Shown: positions 1 to 7,324, counted from the first letter of the stretch. The stretch is DNA of 17,466 bases from JACCTH01 sp035281645 (GCA_035281645.1 DATEDN010000188.1:1-17466), one strand, 5' to 3'. Program-made: numbers and translations. The notes: a model not told the origin generated them from the sequence alone.

Positions 1-56
1 AACGGGGCTGCGAATTCATTCCAAAGCGCCACTTTGTGCGAACCCAGGGTTGTAGG

Positions 57-71
57 CCGCGTTGAACGCGG
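57..71. repeat. Short perfect palindrome downstream of SpoIID gene
   Basis: CCGCGTT-G-AACGCGG reads as a perfect 15-nt palindrome, 20 nt past the stop codon of the SpoIID-domain gene. It could form a small hairpin in the 3' end of that transcript. There is no T-run after it on the minus strand, so it is not a canonical intrinsic terminator. Nothing else is recognisable in positions 1-90. Confidence 0.4.
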
Positions 72-90
72 ATAACGGTCTGGAGAACGA

Positions 91-1764
91 TCAACGACGC
101 TCGGGCACCCCGACGAGGCGGGCGCGGGCGTCGCCGTGGGGACTCCGTGCCGCGATAACCACTTCGAACCGCGAGCGATCCGTCAGCCGGTCGGCAGCCA
201 GGTCGGAGAAAGGGATCTCGTAGGCACCGGCATTGAGTAATCCGAGATCCACCCCCCCTCCTACCTCGCCGTCCACAGTGGCGTGCAAGGTTATGAAGGC
301 GGGAGCGGAGGTCTCAAAACGGAGGTGATGTCCGCCGACGGTGTAGGGCAAGCGGGAATGGGAGATCTCTGGGGCGGTTCCGATGCCGATCGGAACCCGC
401 GCCGAGACCCGGCCGTCGACCTCGGCAAACTGCCAGGCGGCGAATCCGTCTGCCACCTCCTCGCCGTCGACGGTGACGTTGGCTCCCTGCGCCGCCAACA
501 GCTCGAGCTCGGGAACCTCGACGACGAGGCCAACTGTGATCGAGGGCGGTAGCCAGCCACCCGCCGGCTCTGGTCGGAGCCCGCCGTAGTAGTGGGCAAG
601 AATGTCGCCGTAAGCGGCACCTCCTTCGGCCATTGCCAAGGCCCCAAACTGGCTCATCCCCACCTGGTGGCCCCACCCCTCGCCGTTGAAGACATAGTTT
701 CGGCCCAGCTCTCGGTAGTGCCCGTGGTCCACCATCGTCGGTTGACTCGTGATCGTGTAGGTCCCCGACAGGACCGTCTGCGGATATCTTCGCCCGTCGG
801 GGCGCTCAGCCGGCAGTCGCTCGGGCATGATCGCCGCCGCCGCCCGATTGATGTCGGACCGGAACCGGTAGCTGGCGATTCGCTCTGTCTCTCGACCCGA
901 GGAGACGACCACCTGCCATGGACCTTGACCATCCGCGGTTTGCTCGACACCCACCGAATTGACGGGACCGTGCAACAGCTCCGCCTCAGCGAGGAGAGCG
1001 GTCATCTCGGCTTCGGAGATGGCGAAACTCCAGGTGACGAAAGGAGAGTCCTCCGCGGCGGAGGGCACCGCTGAAAGGTAAGGGACATCGAGCCCTGGGA
1101 AGATGTCTTCCGATTCTCTCGTCCGGGCTCCAGCAGTCGAGCTGTACAAAGCCTGAGCCGGTCGACCATCGAAGAGCAAGATCTCACCGGCGGTGGAGGC
1201 CACCGCCTGTGACCAGCGCTGGCCGTCGATGGTCTCGAGCCCCAAGCGTCCGGCATAGACCTGGCAGGCGGTGGTGGCGCAGATGTCATAGCCATAACGG
1301 GAACCGGTGGCGGTCCGTCCGTTCGCAAGAGTGAAAGCGAGGTAAGTCCGAGCAGCGACGGCTTGGGCCTTCAGCGCCTCATCGGGCCAGGAGAAGGGAA
1401 CTTCCCGAATTCCCAACAGGTAGGACTCGGGAGACATCGTCTCGGTCAACACCAGACCTTCGTCTGAGGCGGTCAGCACCAGCGGTCCGGCGAATTGGTC
1501 GTCGCCCACCGTGATGACCGCTCCGGGTTGGGCCGTGATGAACACCTGTTCCCCGGCAATGGACTCGGGGTTGGTCGGGAGGACCACCCCCCTCGCCGGC
1601 TCCGCCGGCACTCCCCCCAACGCTTCGCTGGGGGGAGAAACACCCGGGATCCCCACGACGAGCAGGATCGCCCCGAGGGCTCTACTCAGACCGAGCGATG
1701 TTCGCTCCGAGTTGCTGCAGTTTTCCGGCCAGATCTTGATAGCCCCGATCGATGTGATGGGCAT
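91..1764 (-). CDS. Secreted SpoIID/LytB-domain protein
   Basis: This is probably an exported cell-wall protein of the SpoIID/LytB family, whose founding member SpoIID is a peptidoglycan lytic transglycosylase. Its biochemical activity here is inferred. Family blocks are clear: LLGIREVPFSWPDEALKAQA, followed by ARTYLAF (about nt 1420-1340), then YSSTAGARTRESEDIFPG, and GEGWGHQVGMSQFGALAMAE near nt 670-615 with HYYGG after it. About 140 further residues form a C-terminal region of unknown fold. A hydrophobic segment (RALGAILLVVGIPGV, about nt 1683-1639) looks like a signal peptide. The start is uncertain: the frame is open up to a TTG at 1809, ATGs occur at 1773 and 1764, and a CTG at 1689 would put the signal peptide at the N terminus while overlapping the murA stop. 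I give 1764 as a compromise. The gene follows murA on the same strand, so co-transcription is likely. A palindromic cassette is translated in frame after the hydrophobic segment. Confidence 0.85.
   Translation of the reverse strand: MPITSIGAIKIWPENCSNSERTSLGLSRALGAILLVVGIPGVSPPSEALGGVPAEPARGVVLPTNPESIAGEQVFITAQPGAVITVGDDQFAGPLVLTASDEGLVLTETMSPESYLLGIREVPFSWPDEALKAQAVAARTYLAFTLANGRTATGSRYGYDICATTACQVYAGRLGLETIDGQRWSQAVASTAGEILLFDGRPAQALYSSTAGARTRESEDIFPGLDVPYLSAVPSAAEDSPFVTWSFAISEAEMTALLAEAELLHGPVNSVGVEQTADGQGPWQVVVSSGRETERIASYRFRSDINRAAAAIMPERLPAERPDGRRYPQTVLSGTYTITSQPTMVDHGHYRELGRNYVFNGEGWGHQVGMSQFGALAMAEGGAAYGDILAHYYGGLRPEPAGGWLPPSITVGLVVEVPELELLAAQGANVTVDGEEVADGFAAWQFAEVDGRVSARVPIGIGTAPEISHSRLPYTVGGHHLRFETSAPAFITLHATVDGEVGGGVDLGLLNAGAYEIPFSDLAADRLTDRSRFEVVIAARSPHGDARARLVGVPERR
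1587..1637. repeat. In-frame palindromic cassette inside the SpoIID gene
   Basis: Two adjacent inverted repeats lie within the coding sequence. One is GCCGGC-TCC-GCCGGC (1595-1609). The other is CTCCCCCCA (1611-1619) paired with TGGGGGGAG (1629-1637), a perfect 9-bp stem that can extend by two pairs after a mismatch. With the flanking C-run the block is 51 nt. It is translated as low-complexity PPSEALGGVPAEPARG between the hydrophobic signal segment and the mature domain, a place where extra residues should be tolerated. Its composition is unlike the surrounding gene, which suggests an inserted repeat; that is inference, since only one copy is visible here. Confidence 0.6.
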
Positions 1765-2935
1765 CGCCGACATAGGTGCGACCGTCAGCTCGCAATCCCG
1801 CCAGGACAAGGGCGGCGCCTGCCCGGATGTCGGGAGCGAGCACCGGACACCCCGAGAGCTCCTCTTTGCCCCGAATCACAGCGTGCTGGGCTTCGGTGGA
1901 GATGTCCGCCCCCATCCGGGAGAGCTCCCCGACATAGCGAAAGCGGGCGTCGTAAAGATTCTCGGTGACGATCGAGGTGCCATCGGCGATTGAGAGCAAG
2001 GCCACCATTTGCGGATGGAGGTCGGTGTGGAATCCCGGATACGGAAGTGTCACGAAGTCGACGGCCCGCGGCCGCGGAGGACCACCGACCCGAAGCCACC
2101 CTTCGCCCTTCTCCACCATCGCTCCGGTGTCCTCGAGCTTGCTCAGCTCCATCCGCAAATGAGTCGGGATGCAGCCCGTAACCGTGACATCGCCTCCGGT
2201 AATGGCAGCCGCGATGGCGAATGTCCCCGCTTCGAGACGATCGGGCACCACGTTGTGTTGCACCGGCTGCAGGTCGGGTGTCCCGGTGATGTGAATGATG
2301 GGGGTGCCGGCGCCACGAATCGAGGCGCCCATGGCGTTGAGATGGTTCGCCTGATCGACGATTTCAGGTTCACGGGCGGCATTGACGATGGACGTCTCGC
2401 CTTTCGCAACTGCTCCGGCCAACATCAGATTCTCGGTGGCGCCGACCGAGGGGAAGGAAAGCTCGATCTCCGCGCCTCGAAGGCCGTTATGCACTTCCCC
2501 GTGAAGAACCCCGTGGACGAGACGGAACTCGGCGCCCATCTTGCGAAGCCCGTCGAGGTGCATGTCGATTGGTCGCGCTCCCAGGTCGTCGCCGCCGGGC
2601 AGGGCCACCTTCGCTTCTCCGCAGGAAGCCAGGAGGGGACCGAGAACGACGATCGAGGCCCGCATTCTCCGCACTAATTCGAGGGGAGCTTCGGGGCGGA
2701 GCTGTTCGGGGGTGACGATCCAAAGCGAGTCGCCCTCTCGCTGCAGACGGCAGCCCATGTGGGTAAGAAGATCGGCCATCAGGCCGATGTCCGCGATATC
2801 GGGGACGTTGGTCAGGCGATGGCGACCGGGAACGAGGATCGCCGCCACCATCTCCTTCAAAGCGGCGTTTTTGGCTCCCCCAACTCCGATCGTGCCACGA
2901 AGCGCGGCACCTCCCTCGACGATGATCTCGGGCAT
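1682..2935 (-). CDS. murA: UDP-N-acetylglucosamine 1-carboxyvinyltransferase MurA
   Basis: MurA transfers enolpyruvate from PEP to UDP-GlcNAc, the first committed cytoplasmic step of peptidoglycan synthesis. The 417-aa length is normal for the family. Visible landmarks are GVGGAKNAALK with the substrate-binding Lys22-Asn23, the active-site loop LPGGDDLGARPIDMH (residues 112-126), PGFHTDLHPQ carrying the general-base Asp, and IDRGYQDLAGKL with the conserved Arg near the C terminus. The loop residue that is Cys115 in E. coli, the fosfomycin target, is Asp116 here, as in mycobacterial MurA. The start is the ATG at 2935; a TAGACT hexamer ends 6 nt before it and no Shine-Dalgarno sequence is visible, so a leaderless transcript is plausible. 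It diverges from rpiB, and the SpoIID-domain gene follows it. Confidence 0.97.
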   Translation of the reverse strand: MPEIIVEGGAALRGTIGVGGAKNAALKEMVAAILVPGRHRLTNVPDIADIGLMADLLTHMGCRLQREGDSLWIVTPEQLRPEAPLELVRRMRASIVVLGPLLASCGEAKVALPGGDDLGARPIDMHLDGLRKMGAEFRLVHGVLHGEVHNGLRGAEIELSFPSVGATENLMLAGAVAKGETSIVNAAREPEIVDQANHLNAMGASIRGAGTPIIHITGTPDLQPVQHNVVPDRLEAGTFAIAAAITGGDVTVTGCIPTHLRMELSKLEDTGAMVEKGEGWLRVGGPPRPRAVDFVTLPYPGFHTDLHPQMVALLSIADGTSIVTENLYDARFRYVGELSRMGADISTEAQHAVIRGKEELSGCPVLAPDIRAGAALVLAGLRADGRTYVGDAHHIDRGYQDLAGKLQQLGANIARSE

Positions 2936-2941
2936 CGGAGG

Positions 2942-2947
2942 AGTCTA
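2942..2947 (-). promoter_or_regulatory. Possible -10 element of murA (leaderless)
   Basis: On the minus strand TAGACT fits the actinobacterial -10 pattern TAnnnT, with 6 nt (CCTCCG) between it and the murA ATG. That spacing would place the transcript start at or next to the start codon. The 6 nt are anti-Shine-Dalgarno-like rather than a ribosome binding site. No good -35 is seen 16-18 nt upstream. Confidence 0.35.
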
Positions 2948-2970
2948 CGGCTCGGGACCCGGATGGCTGA

Positions 2971-2976
2971 TAGCGT
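2971..2976 (+). promoter_or_regulatory. Possible -10 element of rpiB (leaderless)
   Basis: TAGCGT fits TAnnnT and lies 7 nt before the ATG at 2984. This supports 2984 rather than the in-frame ATG at 2963 as the rpiB start. No convincing -35 is seen, so the call rests on the -10 match and its spacing alone. Confidence 0.35.
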
Positions 2977-2983
2977 GAAATTC

Positions 2984-3427
2984 ATGCGAGTGGCTGTCGC
3001 CTCCGATCATGCCGGTCTGGCTCTGAAAGCGATCGTGGTGGAAGCAGTCGTCGAGTTGGGCCATTCCGCTCTCGATTTGGGCACTCACACCCCCGATCCC
3101 GTCGACTATCCCGACGTCTCCGCCGCCGCCGGGCGGGCGGTTCTCGAAGGAAGGGCCGATCGGGCCATCATCATCTGTGGCTCCGGGGCTGGAGCTTGCG
3201 TGGCCGCCAACAAGCTCCGCGGCATCCGTGCCGCCGTGGCACACGAGACCTATACCGCCCACCAGATGGTCGAGCACGACGACGTCAATGTTCTCTGCTT
3301 GGGCGCCCGCGTGGTCGGCACCCATGTGGCGGTTGAAGTCGTGGCGGCGTTCCTCAACGCCACTTTCAGCCATGAGGAACGCCACCGGCGACGGGTGGCC
3401 AAGGTCAACGAACTCGACGCCCGCTAA
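2984..3427 (+). CDS. rpiB: Ribose-5-phosphate isomerase B (RpiB/LacAB family)
   Basis: RpiB interconverts ribulose 5-phosphate and ribose 5-phosphate in the non-oxidative pentose phosphate pathway, as a cytoplasmic enzyme. The 147-aa product has the family length and landmarks: VASDHAG (Asp8-His9), IICGSGAGACVAANK with Cys65 at the position of the E. coli catalytic Cys66, GIRAAVAHETYTA, and HDDVNVLCLGAR. Having Cys here differs from Mycobacterium tuberculosis RpiB, which lacks this Cys and uses a Glu. The frame is open further upstream, but homology begins at MRVAVASDHAG; ATG 2963 (MADSVKF first) is the alternative start. It is divergent from murA and is followed, beyond an 84-nt gap, by the 3' end of the oppositely oriented tRNA-Glu. 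Confidence 0.95.
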   Translation: MRVAVASDHAGLALKAIVVEAVVELGHSALDLGTHTPDPVDYPDVSAAAGRAVLEGRADRAIIICGSGAGACVAANKLRGIRAAVAHETYTAHQMVEHDDVNVLCLGARVVGTHVAVEVVAAFLNATFSHEERHRRRVAKVNELDAR

Positions 3428-3511
3428 CCCTTTCTCTCAAGTGTGTCCAGGAGCGGATCGTCGCGGCGGCCCGCTAAATCGATACAGCCCGGCGTCCGGT
3501 TATGTACCAGG

Positions 3512-3584
3512 CAGCCCCGACGGGATTCGAACCCGCGTTTCCGGCTTGAAAGGCCGGCGTCCTAGGCCACTGGACGACGGGGCC
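3512..3584 (-). tRNA. tRNA-Glu (anticodon UUC)
   Basis: On the minus strand this folds into a complete 73-nt cloverleaf. The acceptor GGCCCCG pairs with CGGGGCT (first pair G-U), U8 is present, the anticodon stem is CCGGC/GCCGG around loop CTTTCAA, and the T-arm is GCGGG-TTCGAAT-CCCGT. The anticodon TTC (complement of 3548-3550) decodes GAA/GAG. The genomic sequence after discriminator G73 is CCT, so the terminal CCA must be completed by CCA-adding enzyme. It lies 104 nt downstream of gltX, its own synthetase gene, on the same strand. Confidence 0.97.
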
Positions 3585-3688
3585 GTGAGCGGGAAATGGT
3601 AGGCAAGACGCCCTGACCCGAAATTTGGCGCACCTCACAAGTTTGGCGTGGCACGAACCGACATCTGATCGCGCAGCAACAATTTTGC
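3585..3688 (-). other. Spacer between gltX and tRNA-Glu
   Basis: The 104 nt between the gltX stop and the tRNA contain no strong hairpin with a T-run, so read-through from gltX into the tRNA is possible. On the minus strand a TACCAT hexamer (3596-3601) fits TAnnnT and ends 11 nt before the mature tRNA 5' end, with a weak TTTCGG 16 nt upstream of it. The tRNA may therefore also have its own promoter. Confidence 0.3.
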
Positions 3689-5161
3689 TCAGGGATGGTC
3701 GCCCTGCACCGAATTTGCCAGGCGGCGGTGAGCACTGGCTAGGCGCTCCAGCACGACCTCGCGGCCCAAGATCGCCATCGATTCGAACAGCGGCGGGCTC
3801 ACCGTCGATCCAGTTACCGCCACTCTCAGTGGCTGGAGACCTTTGCGGGCGTTGAGGCCGAGTCGCTCCAGCATGTTTCGCAGCGAGCTCTCGATGTTGT
3901 CGTGATCCCAGATGTCTACAGACCTGAGCTCGGTGATCGCTGCTTCAAGAACCGCATCGATGTCGTCTCCCCGCACCTTCTCCCACGAAGCGGAGTCGAT
4001 CTTGATTTCATCAGCGAACAGAAACCGCACTTGGGGTCCGACTTCGGTCAGAAATTTGGTTCGTTCCTGAACCAGCGGGGCGATTCTGCCCAATCGCTCC
4101 CATTCACCCGGGCTCAGTTCTCGGCCCAGGCTCGCGATCACAAAGGGGCGGGCAGCTTCCAGGAACTCAACCATGCTCAGTGAGCGAATGTATTCCCCGT
4201 TCATCCAATCGAGCTTCGATTGATCGAACACGGCCGGGTTCGTGGAGACCGACGCGAGGTCGAAAAGTCGAATCGAATCAGCCAACGACACGATGGTCAC
4301 GTCACCCGCTGGTGACCACCCCAAGAGGCTCAAGTAGTTGACCAGCGCCTGAGAAAGGTAACCGGCCTCGATGTACTCGGTGACCCCCGTAGCCCCGTGC
4401 CGCTTTGACAATCTCTTGCCGTCGGTCCCGAGGATCAGCGGCAGATGGGCGTAGGTCGCCTCCTTTGCCCCCAGAGCCAGGGTGAGCTGGATATGGCGTG
4501 GTGTCGACGGAAGCAGGTCTTCACCCCGAGCGACGTGGCTGATCTCGTAGTCAACGTCGTCGGTTGTCGAGGCCAGGTGGTACGTCGGCCTCTCGTCTGA
4601 GCGAAGGAGAACGAAGTCGTCAACATGCTCATGGTCGACCCTGATCTTTCCTTTGACCAGGTCATCGAACTCGGTGACCCCAGGTCGCGGCATTTTGAAG
4701 CGCACCGCCGCCGCCTCCCCCGCCCCACGACGGGCGATGGCCTCGCTGATCCGGATCGTGCGACACCGGCCGTCGTATCCAGGAGGTTTTCCGGCAGCGG
4801 CGGCTTCCTCGCGCCGCTTGGCCAGTTCTGCAGGGGTGCAAAAGCAGAAATAGGCCGCCTCCCGCTCCATCAATTCGAGGGCGACTTGCCGATAACGCTC
4901 GTAGCGATCCGACTGGCGATAAGTCCCGTGAGGTCCCCCCACCCCGACCCCCTCGTCCCAGTCGAGTCCCAGCCAGCGCAGCCCGGCAAGGATGTCGGCC
5001 TCGAATTCGGCGGCGTTCCTCGCGTCATCGGTGTCATCGATGCGAACGATGAATGTTCCACCCGTGTGCCTGGCGTAAAGCCAATTGAAAAGAGCCGTTC
5101 GCCCTGTCCCGACATGCATCGCTCCCGTCGGCGACGGGGCAATTCGCAACCGAGTCGTCAC
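3689..5161 (-). CDS. gltX: Glutamyl-tRNA synthetase (GluRS)
   Basis: This class I aminoacyl-tRNA synthetase charges tRNA-Glu with glutamate in the cytoplasm. The 490-aa length is standard. The HIGH-type motif is MHVGTG (residues 15-20) after IAPSPTG. Cys106, Cys108, Tyr129 and Cys133 resemble the zinc-binding insert of some bacterial GluRS. YEISHVARGEDLLPSTPRH is the conserved pre-KMSKS block, and the KMSKS-type signature is KRLSKRHGA (from residue 249). A helical anticodon-binding C-terminal half follows. The GTG start at 5161 overlaps the stop of the upstream FAH-family gene as GTGA, implying translational coupling. Whether this GluRS discriminates between tRNA-Glu and tRNA-Gln cannot be read from the sequence by eye. 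The cognate tRNA gene is next downstream. Confidence 0.97.
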   Translation of the reverse strand: MTTRLRIAPSPTGAMHVGTGRTALFNWLYARHTGGTFIVRIDDTDDARNAAEFEADILAGLRWLGLDWDEGVGVGGPHGTYRQSDRYERYRQVALELMEREAAYFCFCTPAELAKRREEAAAAGKPPGYDGRCRTIRISEAIARRGAGEAAAVRFKMPRPGVTEFDDLVKGKIRVDHEHVDDFVLLRSDERPTYHLASTTDDVDYEISHVARGEDLLPSTPRHIQLTLALGAKEATYAHLPLILGTDGKRLSKRHGATGVTEYIEAGYLSQALVNYLSLLGWSPAGDVTIVSLADSIRLFDLASVSTNPAVFDQSKLDWMNGEYIRSLSMVEFLEAARPFVIASLGRELSPGEWERLGRIAPLVQERTKFLTEVGPQVRFLFADEIKIDSASWEKVRGDDIDAVLEAAITELRSVDIWDHDNIESSLRNMLERLGLNARKGLQPLRVAVTGSTVSPPLFESMAILGREVVLERLASAHRRLANSVQGDHP

Positions 5162-5919
5162 CGGCTGGCGATCCGGTTGCTCAAGACTCCGATTCCGTCG
5201 ATTTCGACTTCGACCAAGTCGCCGGGGAGCATCGGCCCCACGCCGGAAGGGGTCCCGGTAAGCACGACATCTCCGGGAAGCAGCGTCATGACTGCGGTGA
5301 TGAACTCGAGAATCTCGGCTACCCCAAAAACCATGTCGGCCGTGAATCCGGCCTGTCGAACCTCACCGTTAACGCGGCAGATGATGGCCAGTCGCTCCAG
5401 GGGGTCGAGCTCGGTTTCGATCACGGGCCCCAATGGACAGAACGTGTCGAATCCTTTGGCCCGGCTCCATTGCCCATCCTTCGCCTGCAGATCGCGGGCG
5501 GTGATGTCGTTGGCGGCGGTGTAACCGAAGACGTAGTGTCCGACGTCCTCGGCCTTGACGTTTTTGGCCACTCGTCCAATAACCACCGCCAACTCGGCCT
5601 CGTGGTGGAGATTCGAGGTCTGCTGGGGATACACGATTCGCGCATCGGGGCCGACCACTGCGGTCGCCGGCTTAAGAAAGATCACCGGTTCCTCGGGCAC
5701 GTCGTTCCCGAGCTCGGCGGCGTGGTCGACGTAGTTGCGTCCCACACAAACGACCTTCGAGGGGATCACCGGAGACAGGAGCTGAATCGCCTCCCAGGGA
5801 AGGAGGGTCTCCGTCGCCTCCCAGGCAACAAATGGAGAGCCCTGGTACACGGTCACCCCGGCCGCCTCAGCCAGTCCATAGGCGATGTCGTTTCCGGTCT
5901 TGAAGCGAACGATTTTCAT
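5158..5919 (-). CDS. Fumarylacetoacetate hydrolase (FAH) family protein
   Basis: FAH-superfamily enzymes cleave or decarboxylate acyl-pyruvate type compounds with a divalent metal. Members of this compact 250-aa form include acylpyruvases, oxaloacetate decarboxylases and 2-hydroxyhepta-2,4-diene-1,7-dioate isomerase-like proteins, so the substrate is not assigned. The 253-aa product shows VCVGRNYVDHAAELG, HHEAELAVVIG with metal ligands Glu107 and Glu109, GYTAANDITARDLQ with Asp138, WSRAKGFDTFCPLGP containing the conserved Lys, and LTGTPSGVG near the C terminus. The frame extends upstream of 5919, but homology starts at MKIVRF. The ATG lies 2 nt after the preceding gene's stop, and its own stop overlaps the gltX start by 4 nt. 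The position suggests co-expression with ilvE and gltX rather than a dedicated aromatic-degradation operon. Confidence 0.9.
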   Translation of the reverse strand: MKIVRFKTGNDIAYGLAEAAGVTVYQGSPFVAWEATETLLPWEAIQLLSPVIPSKVVCVGRNYVDHAAELGNDVPEEPVIFLKPATAVVGPDARIVYPQQTSNLHHEAELAVVIGRVAKNVKAEDVGHYVFGYTAANDITARDLQAKDGQWSRAKGFDTFCPLGPVIETELDPLERLAIICRVNGEVRQAGFTADMVFGVAEILEFITAVMTLLPGDVVLTGTPSGVGPMLPGDLVEVEIDGIGVLSNRIASR

Positions 5920-5921
5920 GG

Positions 5922-6401
5922 TCAGTAGCCGAGCAGACGCAAGCGGCGTCGGACCTCGTCGGCGGTGAATTCGAAGAGATCGGTGCCGGCTTCGGCCACG
6001 GCCCGTCGGCCGGCCGAGACCTCGTGAGCCGTCGCCGCCGCCCATCGCTCGCCACGTTCGACGATGGCGGTGGGCAGACCCTCTCCGATTCCTGAGAGAA
6101 CGAGGGCTACATCGAGGTCTTCCCGCACCGGAGCCCGCCCCTTGTGCGAAGACCTGGCCGCCATCAGGGCAGCGATGACCTTCTCCTGGTTGGTCGTCAA
6201 GTCGAGTCCCGAAGACCGAATCAATCGCAAGGCATATCCGGTATCGGGTCCCGGCGTACCGAAGGCTCCACCCCTCGGCACCTGGGTTGGAGAGGTGATC
6301 ACCCCGGGTCGGGTTGGGCGCCACCGCCGGGCTGGTCCCGGCTCCGGCGTGGGACGAGGCGCTTCGGCGCTACCGATCTCGACGTTGGGCTGCTGACCCA
6401 T
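5922..6401 (-). CDS. Uncharacterised 159-aa protein between ilvE and FAH gene
   Basis: I do not recognise a named domain. The first 45 residues are Pro/Arg-rich and probably disordered. A compact part then begins at GGAFGTPGPDTGYALRL (residues 44-60), continues through a region likely to be helical (LTTNQEKVIAALMAARSSH) and PVREDLDVALVLSGIGEGLP, and ends in a charged helix-like tail (FTADEVRRRLRLLGY). There is no signal peptide or membrane segment, so it should be cytoplasmic. The ATG shares its A with the ilvE stop (TAATG) and the stop is 2 nt before the FAH-family start, so it is almost certainly translated as part of this operon. The GC-rich codon usage matches its neighbours. A role linked to amino-acid metabolism is only a guess from position. 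Confidence 0.8.
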   Translation of the reverse strand: MGQQPNVEIGSAEAPRPTPEPGPARRWRPTRPGVITSPTQVPRGGAFGTPGPDTGYALRLIRSSGLDLTTNQEKVIAALMAARSSHKGRAPVREDLDVALVLSGIGEGLPTAIVERGERWAAATAHEVSAGRRAVAEAGTDLFEFTADEVRRRLRLLGY

Positions 6402-7315
6402 TAGACGTGGGTGAGCCAGGATCGATAAGCCGAAAGCTTCCCCGACGTCGCCTGCGCGAACAGATCCTGCGCCCGCCGGGTGATCGGTCCGGGCTCACCG
6501 ATGCCGACGGCGCGGTCGTCCACCTCTCGGATTGGAGTCACCTCGGCAGCAGTGCCGGTAAAGAACAACTCATCGGCAGCGTATAAGTCGCCCCGAGTCA
6601 GAACCGCCTCTCGCACCTCGACTCCTTCATCGGCCAGGAGACGCATCACCGACGCCCGGGTGATGCCATCAAGAATCCCCGACGACACGGGAGGGGTGAA
6701 GAGGACCTCGTCGCGAACCAAAAAGAGATTCTCGCCCGAGCCTTCCGAAATATTGCCGTCCATGTTGAGCAAGATCGCTTCGTCGTAACCGGTGGCAATC
6801 GCCTCCTGCTTGGCGAGCACGCTGTTGAGGTACTGCCCGGTTCCCTTGGCAGTCGGAATGAAGGAGGATTGATGAATGCGTCGCCACGACGAGATCCGAA
6901 CCCTGATGCCCTTGGCGAGTCCCTCCTCACCTAGGTAGGCACCCCACTTCCAGGCGGCCACGATCGCTCGGACCCGGGAGCCAGCCGGGTTCAAACCGAT
7001 CGAGCCGAGCTCGTAGAAGATCAGCGGCCGGATGTAGCCGGCGTCGAGCTCGTTGGCCGTTACGACCTCGCGGCAAATAGCGTTGAAGTCCTCGGCGGTG
7101 TACTCGACTGGGATGCCGTAGGCCTTGGCAGATCGCAGGAGCCGGTTGGTGTGTTCGTCAAGCCGGAAAATGGCCGGCCCTTCGGGGGTCTGGTAGGCGC
7201 GAATCCCCTCGAATACCCCGGTCCCGTAATGGAGAGCGTTGGAGAGGACGCTGACATTGGCGGATGCGAAGGGAATCATTTCCCCGTCCATCCATACGAA
7301 CTTTGCTGAGTCCAT
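6401..7315 (-). CDS. ilvE: Branched-chain amino acid aminotransferase (class IV PLP)
   Basis: This PLP enzyme of fold type IV most likely transfers amino groups between glutamate and the 2-oxo acids of Leu, Ile and Val. The 304-aa length matches bacterial IlvE. Seen are WMDGEMIPF, the block LHYGTGVFEGIRAY, RLDEHTNRLLRSAK, IRPLIFY, the PLP-binding Lys157 in PTAKGTGQYLNS, and ISEGSGENLFLV with Glu191 at the position that contacts the pyridine nitrogen. SGILDGITR follows, then FFTGTAAEVTPI in the C-terminal part. D-amino-acid aminotransferase and aminodeoxychorismate lyase are related, but GTGVFEGIRAY and EGSGENLF favour IlvE. The start is the ATG at 7315, 9 nt after the stop of the S9 peptidase gene. 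The stop shares one base with the next start codon. Confidence 0.93.
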   Translation of the reverse strand: MDSAKFVWMDGEMIPFASANVSVLSNALHYGTGVFEGIRAYQTPEGPAIFRLDEHTNRLLRSAKAYGIPVEYTAEDFNAICREVVTANELDAGYIRPLIFYELGSIGLNPAGSRVRAIVAAWKWGAYLGEEGLAKGIRVRISSWRRIHQSSFIPTAKGTGQYLNSVLAKQEAIATGYDEAILLNMDGNISEGSGENLFLVRDEVLFTPPVSSGILDGITRASVMRLLADEGVEVREAVLTRGDLYAADELFFTGTAAEVTPIREVDDRAVGIGEPGPITRRAQDLFAQATSGKLSAYRSWLTHV

Positions 7316-7324
7316 TGCCGAAGG

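Noticed and set aside
592..1074. Plus-strand 160-codon frame opposite the SpoIID gene
   Set aside because: It is His/Arg-rich antisense shadow without motifs, and the minus strand frame carries clear SpoIID blocks.
3428..3511. Possible terminator or small RNA between rpiB and tRNA-Glu
   Set aside because: Only short 4-5 bp stems can be drawn (for example AGCGG/CCGCT) and there is no T-run, so nothing can be supported beyond a convergent spacer.
3686..3718. Possible terminator hairpin just after gltX (GCAA...TTGC)
   Set aside because: The stem is only about 4 bp with no T-run, too weak to call.
4625..5524. Long plus-strand open frame of 299 codons opposite gltX and the FAH-family gene
   Set aside because: It is antisense to two well-supported genes, has Arg/Ser/Pro-rich composition and no recognisable motif. 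It is a shadow of high-GC coding sequence.
5920..6324. N-terminal extension of the FAH-family frame
   Set aside because: It overlaps the 159-aa gene in another frame, is Arg/Gly-rich, and FAH-family homology starts at MKIVRF (5919).
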